64,000 nucleotides of DNA from Salinisphaera aquimarina (GTDB lineage Bacteria; Pseudomonadota; Gammaproteobacteria; Nevskiales; Salinisphaeraceae), in NCBI RefSeq assembly GCF_042643355.1, contig NZ_JBHRSS010000003.1, positions 372,001-436,000 of the forward strand. The letters run 5' to 3'. Both the position numbers and the translations under genes were made by a program. This document shows, in pieces, positions 25,927-33,535 of this stretch. Each line of letters begins with the position of its first letter. Position 1 is the first letter of the stretch. The notes under the pieces were generated by a model. The model had not been told where the DNA came from, did not search any database, and was given only the letters and a program-made list of their open reading frames with translations.

Positions 25927-26904
25927 CTAGCGCGCGACCGGCGCGCCGACCTTGTTCAGCGTCGCGCGTTCGATCGCCGGATACAGATGCGACACCGAAC
26001 GGCGGTATTCGCCCGGCTCCACCGCGAGCCTGGCCCAGCGCGGCGGCAACGGCTCGAACAGCACCTCGGCCTGGCTTTCGCCCTGTCGGGCGGCGTCCTG
26101 GAAATGCGAGCGCAGCCAGTGCAGGTACGCGGACGTCTGAAGCAGCGGCGCCGCATCCGCGCTTGCCGGTCCGTGCCCGGGCACGATCAGTTTGAAGTCG
26201 CGTTTCTCGGTCGCGGCAAGGGCCGCCTGCCAGACATCGAGATCGGCGTTCGGCGTGGTCGGGGCACGGTCATGAAACGCGATATCACCCGCGAACAGCA
26301 CGCCGGTGGTCTTGTCGAGCACCATCAGGTCGGCGTCGGTATGCCCGGACGTGCCGATCAACTGCAGTTCGTGTTTGCCGAAATTCACCACCTGCCCGTC
26401 TTCCACGGCCTCGGTCGGCACCACCGCGCTGGTGCCGCGCATCGCCGCGCCCACCAGATTGTAGAGATTGCTCGCCAGATCCGCGCCGATTTGTCGGGCC
26501 ATGTCGATGGTGCCCGGCAAGGCGCCGATGGGCACGTCCTCGAAGGCGTTGTTGCCGAGAAAATGATCGGGGTGGGCATGGGTGATGTAGACCTGCACCA
26601 CCGGCTTGTCGGTCACCTTGGCGATGGCCGCGCGCATGGCTTGACCATATAACCGCGACGGCCCGGTATCGATGACGACCACTCCATCGGCCGTGACGAT
26701 GAACGAGGTATTGGAAATGGCACCGTGGTTGTCGAAACTGAAGTTCTCCATGGCGCCGTAGAACACATAGGTGTCGTCGGCGACCTGCTCCGGATTCAGG
26801 TCGTAGTAACCGGCCGCACGGGCCGTCGACGTACCACCGATCAGGGCCACCGCGGTGATCACGACCAGAGCCGCCACGGCGCCGAAACTTGTCCTCATGC
26901 TCAT
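25927..26904 (-). CDS. Quinoprotein relay system zinc metallohydrolase (SoxH-like)
   Basis: 325 residues with a signal peptide ending near TARAA and a metallo-beta-lactamase fold. The zinc site is seen in THAHPDHFLGN (HxHxDH) and in later GTSGHTDADL, LFAGDIAFHDRA and LIVPGHGP. It is of the SoxH-like group that accompanies PQQ dehydrogenases and SoxYZ-like carriers (TIGR04559 concept). ATG 26904 overlaps the SoxYZ-like gene stop by 4 bp. Its substrate is presumed to be a thiol-bound group on the carrier, which nobody has shown for this protein. It is the last gene of the PQQ operon. Confidence 0.88.
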   Translation of the reverse strand: MSMRTSFGAVAALVVITAVALIGGTSTARAAGYYDLNPEQVADDTYVFYGAMENFSFDNHGAISNTSFIVTADGVVVIDTGPSRLYGQAMRAAIAKVTDKPVVQVYITHAHPDHFLGNNAFEDVPIGALPGTIDMARQIGADLASNLYNLVGAAMRGTSAVVPTEAVEDGQVVNFGKHELQLIGTSGHTDADLMVLDKTTGVLFAGDIAFHDRAPTTPNADLDVWQAALAATEKRDFKLIVPGHGPASADAAPLLQTSAYLHWLRSHFQDAARQGESQAEVLFEPLPPRWARLAVEPGEYRRSVSHLYPAIERATLNKVGAPVAR

Positions 26905-27680
26905 GACTCGGGCCCGTCCACCCGGGAATTGAAACGGTTGCCGTTGTTGTCGTGGCCACTCAGCGTGACCGGGCCGTCGGCGTCCAGATCCAGCGTGAAC
27001 ACCGGGTTCTCCGATACCGGCTCATAGGGCGTGATCCGAGCCAGTGTCTGACCGTCGGCGTCGGCGATGGTCATCTCCGAGATATAGAACGCCGGAATGC
27101 CGGCGGCCAGCCCCGTATCCATGGGATGAATAACACGAACCTTGAGGCGTTCACTCGCGTGCTTGTCTTCGCGGTCCGGCGACCACAGCCGTGCGGTGGT
27201 CTCGCCCAGCCGGGTTTCCCAGATGGGGCTGGCGCTGGCCACGCTGGGCGCGGTACAGCCGCCGCCCTGGGCGTCGATCCATTTGCCGCCGACATGCCAG
27301 GTGCCGTCGGATGTACGCATGGCGGCACGAATCGGCGTGGCCTGCTGAATCTTGAAGGCAAAGCCGATCGAAGGCTCGGCCTTCACCGGATAATAATCGA
27401 GCACGCGCGTGATCGGGCTCAGATCCGCAAACACGAGCACCTGCTCAACGTCGTCGAGCCCCGGCGCACTCACCTGTACCGGCGTGTCGAGCGAATTCTC
27501 CGCATAGTCCGGCGCCTGGACCTTCACGCGATCATCGAACACGACCGGCGCATCGCGAAAGAACTTGCGCGCCATATATATCCATTGCGACGACTGCAAC
27601 GGATCGTCGGGCACCGCGGCCGTGCCGGCCGTCGGCGCGAGTACGGCAAGCGTCAGGCAAACCACCATCAACCGTTTCAT
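26901..27680 (-). CDS. Quinoprotein-associated SoxYZ-like fused carrier protein
   Basis: 259 residues with a signal peptide ending near GTAAV. The SoxY-like half ends with the glycine-rich carrier site GGGC at about residue 142, where SoxY has its swinging-arm Cys; the SoxZ-like half (LKVRVIHPMDTG...YISEMTIADADG) follows, so SoxY and SoxZ are fused in one chain. This matches the PQQ-linked fuse_rel_SoxYZ family (TIGR04557 concept). It probably carries an intermediate on Cys142 between periplasmic enzymes. It overlaps both neighbouring genes by 4 bp. Confidence 0.88.
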   Translation of the reverse strand: MKRLMVVCLTLAVLAPTAGTAAVPDDPLQSSQWIYMARKFFRDAPVVFDDRVKVQAPDYAENSLDTPVQVSAPGLDDVEQVLVFADLSPITRVLDYYPVKAEPSIGFAFKIQQATPIRAAMRTSDGTWHVGGKWIDAQGGGCTAPSVASASPIWETRLGETTARLWSPDREDKHASERLKVRVIHPMDTGLAAGIPAFYISEMTIADADGQTLARITPYEPVSENPVFTLDLDADGPVTLSGHDNNGNRFNSRVDGPES

Positions 27681-28246
27681 TGCTGTTCTCCTCTCGCGTG
27701 CCGTATCCGAAGCGTCGGATAAGGCGTGTCCGACGGCTCGATGGCGGTCAGATCGTTGTTGCGGATGGGACGGGTCTCGCCCTCGGGCGGGCTGGAGGCG
27801 AGGATATTCATGTCCGTCGCCATGGCCACACCGACAATCGCGTCGTCTTCCCAGGCCAGACGATAGTAACGCCCGTTCCAGAAATCCACGCCGAATTCGT
27901 CCGCCTGTTTGACCAGAAACAGCAGGTCATACTCGAGATCACCCAGATCCACGTCCGTGATCCGGCGACCGTTCTCATAAGGATACGGCAGATGACACTG
28001 CAGCCGCGGCGGCGCCGGCAGACACTGGAACGGTCGCATGGACAGAAAATGCGGCGCGAACGGCGCGTCCCGATACCGCAGCCGATAGCTGCCGTCAGTG
28101 CCGATGGTCAGGTCCGCGACCACCACGACGTCGCCGCTCGCCGGCTCCAGTACCACCTCCATGCTGCGCTCCGTGCCGCCGGGCGCTGCGTGTGCGGCGC
28201 CGGCTGCGCACAGCAGCAGACAGACCCGTACCACCAGCCGGCGCAT
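27677..28246 (-). CDS. Exported hypothetical protein in the quinoprotein operon
   Basis: 189 residues. I do not recognise the family. A signal peptide ends near AHAAP; the mature part has one motif-like stretch with two Cys (FQCLPAPPRLQCHLPYPYENG) and aromatic-rich blocks (DLEYDLLFLVKQADEFGVDFWNGRYYRLAWEDD). The start is 7 bp after the fusion-protein stop and its end overlaps the SoxYZ-like gene, so it is part of the same transcript. It is probably a periplasmic accessory factor of the relay system; evidence is positional. Confidence 0.75.
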   Translation of the reverse strand: MRRLVVRVCLLLCAAGAAHAAPGGTERSMEVVLEPASGDVVVVADLTIGTDGSYRLRYRDAPFAPHFLSMRPFQCLPAPPRLQCHLPYPYENGRRITDVDLGDLEYDLLFLVKQADEFGVDFWNGRYYRLAWEDDAIVGVAMATDMNILASSPPEGETRPIRNNDLTAIEPSDTPYPTLRIRHARGEQQ

Positions 28247-28253
28247 GATCCGG

Positions 28254-29729
28254 CTACAAACCGGCGGTCATCTTGTCTTCCTGCATCGGCTTGCGATAAG
28301 GCACACCGAACTGCTCGAAGATCTTCTTGAGCTCCCCGCTCTCGCGCAGAGTGTGCATCGCGTCCTTGATCGCCGCCGCCAGCTCCGGGTTGCCCTCCTT
28401 GACCGCCACGCCCACGTCCCAGCTGGTCTGATAGAGGCCGGTCAGCTTGGTGGTACGCATCTTCATGCGCGACTCGCCCAGCATCTTCGCCGCGCCCTTG
28501 AGCTCGCCGATCGGCGCCATCACGGCCACGACCTCGCCCGCGTTCATCGCCTTCATCGCTTCCGGCACCGAGTTGAAATGCTCGACGCCATCACGCAGCT
28601 GGCCCTGATAGGCCGACGACAGGAAATAGTCGCCCAGGGAATCGAGCTGCACGCCGATCTTCTTGCCGGCCAGGGCGAGCGGATTGTCGACATCGCCGCC
28701 CAGCAGCTCGGCGTTGTAGGCAAAGCCCATGGTCTCGTCGTAGTAGGGGGCGACGAACGTGGCCTGATCGTTGTCCTTCTGGAAGGCCGGCGCCATGCCG
28801 ACGTGAATCATCGCGTCCGCCGGCTTGCCACCCAGGTAATGGCCTTTCCATACCTGGTTGCGGATGTCGTCACCCATGCCTTCGTCGGGCGTGAACGGCC
28901 GCGCCTTGAGCGACACGCCGAGTTGCTTGGCCAGCGCCCTGCCGATCTCGACGTCGATACCGGTGAACGAGCCGTCTTCGGCCTGATAGGACCACGGCGG
29001 AAACGCGCGATACATCGCGATCTCGATGCTGCCGACCGACTTGATCAGCTGCAATCGGTCCGCATCCTCGGCGTCGGCCACGGTGGCCGACGCGCTGTCT
29101 TCTACCGCTGTGTCAGCCGAAGCGTTGTCTTTTTTTTTATCGCTCGCCGCGGCGGACTCGGTCGCGCTCTGTTCCGGCGCGGCACTGGACGCGCTGTCGG
29201 CAGCGGTATCGTCCGAGGTGCTGTCGGTGTCGCCCGCCGGCTGATCGCCGCCCGCGGCCTGCTTTTCGTCCCACTGCTTGTACAGGTCGTCGAGATTCTT
29301 GTCGTTGTACTCGTAGTGGCGCTTGTCGATGTACGAGCGGATGGCCCACATCGTCTTCTGGTCGAGCACGTCCTCGAACGCCGGCATGTAGGTCATGCCG
29401 TTGCGCTGCACGCCGTTGCGGATATGGCCGAGGAAATACTCGTCGTATTCGGGGCCCAGCTCACGCAGATCGGGGGCGATACCGCCGGAGATCATGTCGA
29501 TGCCGTGGCAGCGCGCGCAGTTGCCGTCGTAGGCGTTCTTGCCGATCTCCATGGCTTGCTTGGAACCGCGATAGGGGTTTTCGCTGAGCCACTTGCCCTC
29601 GGGAATATCCGGCAGCCCGCTGTTGTCGACGTCACCGCCCCCGCCGCCGTGCTGGGCCAGAACCGGCGCCGACAAGATAAGAAAACCGGCGGCCATCAGC
29701 GTAGCTGCCGTATTGCGAAATAAAGTCAT
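28254..29729 (-). CDS. Cytochrome c fused to a XoxJ/MoxJ-type periplasmic binding domain
   Basis: 491 residues. ATG 29729 follows GAGGAG. A signal peptide ends near VLAQ. A PedF-like cytochrome c domain covers about 40-155, with haem site CARCH at 71-75. An acidic low-complexity linker (about 155-226, rich in Asp, Ser, Ala with a KKK patch) joins it to a binding-protein domain (227-491) like XoxJ/MoxJ. The cytochrome part would accept electrons from the alcohol dehydrogenase and the XoxJ part would bind or activate that enzyme. Separate genes are usual. The cytochrome domain is almost the same as the next gene's, pointing to tandem duplication. Confidence 0.9.
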   Translation of the reverse strand: MTLFRNTAATLMAAGFLILSAPVLAQHGGGGGDVDNSGLPDIPEGKWLSENPYRGSKQAMEIGKNAYDGNCARCHGIDMISGGIAPDLRELGPEYDEYFLGHIRNGVQRNGMTYMPAFEDVLDQKTMWAIRSYIDKRHYEYNDKNLDDLYKQWDEKQAAGGDQPAGDTDSTSDDTAADSASSAAPEQSATESAAASDKKKDNASADTAVEDSASATVADAEDADRLQLIKSVGSIEIAMYRAFPPWSYQAEDGSFTGIDVEIGRALAKQLGVSLKARPFTPDEGMGDDIRNQVWKGHYLGGKPADAMIHVGMAPAFQKDNDQATFVAPYYDETMGFAYNAELLGGDVDNPLALAGKKIGVQLDSLGDYFLSSAYQGQLRDGVEHFNSVPEAMKAMNAGEVVAVMAPIGELKGAAKMLGESRMKMRTTKLTGLYQTSWDVGVAVKEGNPELAAAIKDAMHTLRESGELKKIFEQFGVPYRKPMQEDKMTAGL

Positions 29730-29779
29730 GTTCAATCTCCTCTCGTCTCGGCACCCTCGCCGACATGATGTCCGGGTAA

Positions 29780-30259
29780 TCAGCTCTGCTCGTCGGCCTG
29801 CTTGTAGAGGTCGTCGAGATTCTTGTCGTTGTATTCGTAGTAGCGCTTGTCGATATAGGAACGAATTGCCCACATCGCTTCCTGACTGAGCACCCCTTCG
29901 AACGCCGGCATGTAAGTCATGCCGTTGCGGTGAACGCCGTTGCGCACATGGCCGATGAAATACTCGTCGTATTCCGGGCCGAGTTCGCGCAGATCCGGCG
30001 CGATACCGCCCGATATGGCCTGCAGACCGTGGCAGCGGGCGCAGTTCTCATTGAATCCCGAATCGCCGATCTCGATCGCTGTCTTGTTGCCGCGATAGGG
30101 GTTTTCGGTGAGCCACTGGCCCTCGGGAAGCGGTTTGAGTCCCTCGGTTTCCACGGGCTGGGGCACGACATTGCCGTGTGCAAGGGCGGCGGTCGTTGCC
30201 ACCGCCAGAACGCCTGCCATCACAACCGACAGGCATCGCAGATGTTTGGTTTGGATCAT
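29780..30259 (-). CDS. pedF: Cytochrome c-550, PedF/ExaB type
   Basis: 159 residues with a signal peptide (ATTAALA) and one CARCH haem site at 73-77. Following landmarks (SGGIAPDLRELGPEYDEYF, RNGMTYMPAFEG with the axial Met, MWAIRSYIDKRYYEYNDKNLDDLYKQ) match the cytochrome c-550 that takes electrons from PQQ ethanol dehydrogenase in the periplasm. The gene lies between the dehydrogenase and the cytochrome-XoxJ fusion, 50 bp from the latter. Weak ribosome site; ATG 30259 is the only start preceding the signal peptide. Confidence 0.9.
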   Translation of the reverse strand: MIQTKHLRCLSVVMAGVLAVATTAALAHGNVVPQPVETEGLKPLPEGQWLTENPYRGNKTAIEIGDSGFNENCARCHGLQAISGGIAPDLRELGPEYDEYFIGHVRNGVHRNGMTYMPAFEGVLSQEAMWAIRSYIDKRYYEYNDKNLDDLYKQADEQS

Positions 30260-30286
30260 GGATCTCGTCTTGTAAGAGTTGGAGGC

Positions 30287-30314
30287 AAAACGGGCCGGCC
30301 CAAGGCCGGCCCGT
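30287..30314 (-). terminator. Attenuating terminator between the dehydrogenase and pedF
   Basis: On the minus strand, an 11-bp GC-rich stem (30304-30314 with 30290-30300) and a 3-nt loop are followed by TTTT. It lies just after the dehydrogenase stop, so it could lower downstream expression relative to the abundant dehydrogenase. Confidence 0.65.
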
Positions 30315-30334
30315 CGCCATGCGTCCGAAGACGC

Positions 30335-32107
30335 CTACTTGCTGGCCAGGCCTTCCGGAATACGGAACACCCAGACACTGCCACCCTGGTTGAGGAACTT
30401 GACGCGCTTGGCGACTTCCCCACCCCACAGCGGCACCGCGCCACCCCAGCCCGAGGTCACGGCGACGTATTGCACGCCGTCCTGCTCCCAGGTGATCGGC
30501 TGGCCGACCACGCCGGAGCCGGTCTGGAATTTCCAGAGCTCCTTGCCGGTCTTGGCGTCGAGCGCCTTCAGATAGCCTTCCGGCGTGCCGTAGAACACCA
30601 GGTTGCCGGCGGTCGTCATCGTGCCACTCCACAGCGGCGCGTTGTTCTTGGCTTCCCAGACGATCTTGCCGGTCATCGGATCCATCGCCCGGATGGCGCC
30701 GATGTAGTCTTCATAGAGCGGCTGGATGTTGAAGCCCGCACCCAGGTAGGCCGCACCGGCCTTGTAGGTGATCGGCTCGTTCCAGATATCCATGCCCCAT
30801 TCGTTGGTGGGGATATAGAACAGGCCGGTGCCCGGGTTGTAGGACATCGGCATCCAGTTCTTGGCGCCGAGGAACGACGGGGCCACGAACACGGACTCGC
30901 CCTTCTTGCCATCGCTCTTGGACGGATCGCCCGGACGGTTGCCGGTTTCGACCGGCTTGCCGGTCTTGGTGTCGATCTTGTCGGCCCAGTTGACCTTGCT
31001 TACGAACTTGTCGGCACTCTTGAGCTTGCCATTGGTGCGGTCGAGCACGTAGAAGAAGCCGTTGCGATCGGCCGACGCACAGTACTTCTTGCCCTGCGCG
31101 TCGAACGGGACACACATATTGGTGCCGTCGTAATCCCAGGCGTCGTGCGGGGTCTTCTGGTAATGCCAGGAGATCTTGCCGGTGTCCGGCTTGATCGCCA
31201 CGATCGACGACGAATACAGATTGTCGCCGGGCCGCAGATGCGAGTTCCACGGCGACGGGTTGCCGGCACCGAAGTAGATCAGATCGGTATCGCGATCGTA
31301 GGTCCCGCCGAGCCAGGTCGCCGCGCCGCCATGCTTGTACATGTCGCCGGGCCAGGTCGCGTTGCGGGTGCCGCTGATGCCGTTATCCGACTTCTTGCCA
31401 TCTTTCCAGATGTAGCCCATGTTGCCTTCGACGGTCGGGCGGCTCCAGATCATCTTGCCGGTCTTGGCGTCGCGCGCCTCGACCCGGCCGAGTACGCCGA
31501 ACTCGCCGCCGGATACGCCGGTCACGACCATGTTGTTCACGATCAACGGTGCGGCCGTGTAGGAATAGCCCTCCTTGTAGTCGGCAATGGTCTCGCTCCA
31601 GACGACGTCACCCGTGTCCTGATCGAGCGCGACCAGCTTGGCGTCGAGCGTGCCGAAAATGAACAGGTTGTCGTAGAGCGCGCCGCCACGGTTGACGACG
31701 TCGCAGCACGGCACGATACCTTCCGGCAGACGCTGATCGTACTGCCAGATCTCTTCGCCGGTCTTTACATCGATGGCGTAGGCCCGCGAATACGAGCCGG
31801 TGACGAACATCTTGCCGTCATAGACCAGCGGCTGCGATTCCTGACCGCGCTGTTTTTCACCGCCGAACGAGAACGACCACGCCGGATACAGATTCTTGAC
31901 GTTGTCGGTATTGAGTTGCTTGAGCGGCGAGAAGCGCTGCATTTGCGTTCCCATGCCCACGGTCAGGACGTTGTCAGTGCTTTGTTGATCAGAGTTGATC
32001 TGATCCCAGTCGACCCCGGCAGCCGATGCTGCGCCGGCGCTGGCAAGTGCCAGCACACCCACGCTCAGCAGCCCCCGTCGCCAACCGCGTACGGAATTGG
32101 TTTTCAT
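30335..32107 (-). CDS. PQQ-dependent alcohol dehydrogenase with lanthanide-type active site
   Basis: 590 residues from ATG 32107 (GGAGGAGACA upstream); signal peptide ends near ASAAG. Eight-bladed quinoprotein fold with W-motif repeats. Adjacent Cys C134-C135 (GIVPCCDVVNRG) form the disulfide ring facing PQQ; metal ligands E202 and N283 and catalytic D325 are in place. Residue D327 (HDAWDYDG) is at catalytic +2: Asp here marks lanthanide enzymes (XoxF, ExaF, PedH), whereas calcium enzymes have Ala or Ser. The PCC sequence style is of the ethanol-type group rather than XoxF. It oxidises primary alcohols in the periplasm and passes electrons to the cytochrome encoded next. Confidence 0.93.
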   Translation of the reverse strand: MKTNSVRGWRRGLLSVGVLALASAGAASAAGVDWDQINSDQQSTDNVLTVGMGTQMQRFSPLKQLNTDNVKNLYPAWSFSFGGEKQRGQESQPLVYDGKMFVTGSYSRAYAIDVKTGEEIWQYDQRLPEGIVPCCDVVNRGGALYDNLFIFGTLDAKLVALDQDTGDVVWSETIADYKEGYSYTAAPLIVNNMVVTGVSGGEFGVLGRVEARDAKTGKMIWSRPTVEGNMGYIWKDGKKSDNGISGTRNATWPGDMYKHGGAATWLGGTYDRDTDLIYFGAGNPSPWNSHLRPGDNLYSSSIVAIKPDTGKISWHYQKTPHDAWDYDGTNMCVPFDAQGKKYCASADRNGFFYVLDRTNGKLKSADKFVSKVNWADKIDTKTGKPVETGNRPGDPSKSDGKKGESVFVAPSFLGAKNWMPMSYNPGTGLFYIPTNEWGMDIWNEPITYKAGAAYLGAGFNIQPLYEDYIGAIRAMDPMTGKIVWEAKNNAPLWSGTMTTAGNLVFYGTPEGYLKALDAKTGKELWKFQTGSGVVGQPITWEQDGVQYVAVTSGWGGAVPLWGGEVAKRVKFLNQGGSVWVFRIPEGLASK

Positions 32108-32389
32108 TGTCTCCTCCAGTTCTTGATAGGCCTCTGCCCCCAGCCTCTTCTGTGGGCTAGGGCGGGTCATCGCAAGAACAGTGCCAGCGATCCGGACGCG
32201 TACCGTGTAACTGGCGACAATATTTTTTATAGGCATAAATTGCTGATTTTATTTGACTTACCAAAGCCACAACAGTAGCGCCACTGCTGCCACCGGCCGC
32301 GACGACTGCCGTTGGTCGCCGCGGCCGGGCTAATTCAGGGAAAATGTCCCAATCGCATTACAGAGTGTTCCATCAAGGCCATTGAATGG
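32108..32389. other. Promoter region of the PQQ dehydrogenase operon
   Basis: 282 bp between the end of the lipoprotein gene and the dehydrogenase start. It holds an AT-rich patch at 32220-32270 and an inverted repeat GGGAAAATGTCCC at 32338-32350 that recalls part of the repeat before the TonB receptor. No firm promoter boxes are assigned. Confidence 0.4.
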
Positions 32390-33385
32390 TCATGGCAACT
32401 GCTGCAGCAGCGCGTCCTTCTTGTTCTGATAGTCCTCTGTGGTGATCAGGTTCTTGTCCCGCAGACGCTTGAGCTGGGTCAGGCGCTCTTCGATTCGCCC
32501 CCAGTCACGATTCGCCGCCGGCTCGGCCATGGCACCCGCGCCCACCGCGGCAGCGCTCGCACCGCTGGCCGACGCCGACGAGGCAGCCGCCGGCGCCGGC
32601 GATTCGACCGGCACGGGCACGGACGGCGTCGTCTGTGCCGGCATCGGCGCAGTCGCGCTACTGGCCGCCGCGGATGCGGCCGGTCCGTAACGCAACGGCC
32701 GGGCCGCGCCGCTGGAGCTGGATTCTATGGCGGTCGGCGCGGCGGCCGCCGCCGACTCGATCGCATCCGAGGTCGCGGGCAGTTCGATCCAGTCGCTGCG
32801 GTTACCATGGCGATGCCAGCTGCCGCTGGCGACCAGCGTCGACGTATCCACGCCTGCCGACCCTTCGCGGCTACCGTTCTTCAGCGGCGAAATGCTCAGG
32901 TCACGGAATTCACTGAATTCCTTGTCGAACTCACCGAAGATGATATTGACCGTGTTGTCGCGATAGAAGGCTCGCCCGGAGGTGACCCTGCGCGTTGCGG
33001 TGAAGATGGAACCGCCGGATCGCCGAAACACCGAGAACGCCACGTCCTGACGCGGCCCGGCCTGAACGAAGGCCTTGGACATTTCGGCCCCGAGTTTCTC
33101 CAGACGCGACGGCGACGCCAGCGTGACGGCGTTGCCGTCTTCATCCGTGACCCGCAGCGACGACAGCAAGGCCTGCAACTGCTCCGGCTCGAATGCCGCC
33201 GGGTGTTCGTTGCGAACGGTCGCAGCATCACCCTGCGGGATGAGTTGCACTCTCAGGTCGGTGCTGCGGGTGATATTGACGTAGGCGGGCGGCGCGTCAC
33301 TGCTGCCGGACGCATGTGGCAGCGCGCTGCAACCGGCCGTCAGGGCGGCAATCGCCATGCCGGCCAACACATGTTTTCTCTGCAT
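32390..33385 (-). CDS. Lipoprotein with C-terminal SHOCT-like helix
   Basis: 331 residues from ATG 33385, with GAGGAG upstream. Lipobox LTAGC near residue 19. The first half is a beta-rich domain of unknown family (YVNITRSTDLRVQLIPQG, TSGRAFYRDNTVNIIFGEFDKEFS). A long Ala/Ser/Pro linker follows, then a short SHOCT-type helical motif (LTQLKRLRDKNLITTEDYQNKKDALLQQL). SHOCT ends usually mediate contact with a partner or membrane. No pathway can be named. Gene is downstream of the porin and before the PQQ operon, on the same strand as both. Confidence 0.75.
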   Translation of the reverse strand: MQRKHVLAGMAIAALTAGCSALPHASGSSDAPPAYVNITRSTDLRVQLIPQGDAATVRNEHPAAFEPEQLQALLSSLRVTDEDGNAVTLASPSRLEKLGAEMSKAFVQAGPRQDVAFSVFRRSGGSIFTATRRVTSGRAFYRDNTVNIIFGEFDKEFSEFRDLSISPLKNGSREGSAGVDTSTLVASGSWHRHGNRSDWIELPATSDAIESAAAAAPTAIESSSSGAARPLRYGPAASAAASSATAPMPAQTTPSVPVPVESPAPAAASSASASGASAAAVGAGAMAEPAANRDWGRIEERLTQLKRLRDKNLITTEDYQNKKDALLQQLP

Positions 33386-33484
33386 TGTTACTCCTCGTCG
33401 CGCTCGCGCGTCGTTATTGATTTTCAAGGCTATAGCCAAGTCTCTAGCCTATGTCGGCCCGGCTGAAGTCGCCAGTCCGATCCA

Positions 33485-33515
33485 TAAAAAAAGCCGGACA
33501 GCAGCGCTGCCCGGC
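33485..33515 (-). terminator. Rho-independent terminator of the porin gene
   Basis: On the minus strand, a 10-bp stem (33506-33515 with 33493-33502, one G-U pair) is followed by seven T residues (33486-33492). It sits 20 bp after the porin stop. Confidence 0.88.
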
Positions 33516-33535
33516 CGTCGCAGGGGATGATGCGA

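Noticed and set aside
29130..29138. Run of nine T residues, considered as a terminator tail
   Set aside because: It lies within the linker of the cytochrome-XoxJ fusion and encodes three Lys on the minus strand; no stem lies next to it.
29930..32278. A 782-codon plus-strand open frame opposite the PQQ dehydrogenase
   Set aside because: It is an antisense shadow caused by high GC at the third codon position. The minus-strand gene has a signal peptide, ribosome site and intact catalytic residues.
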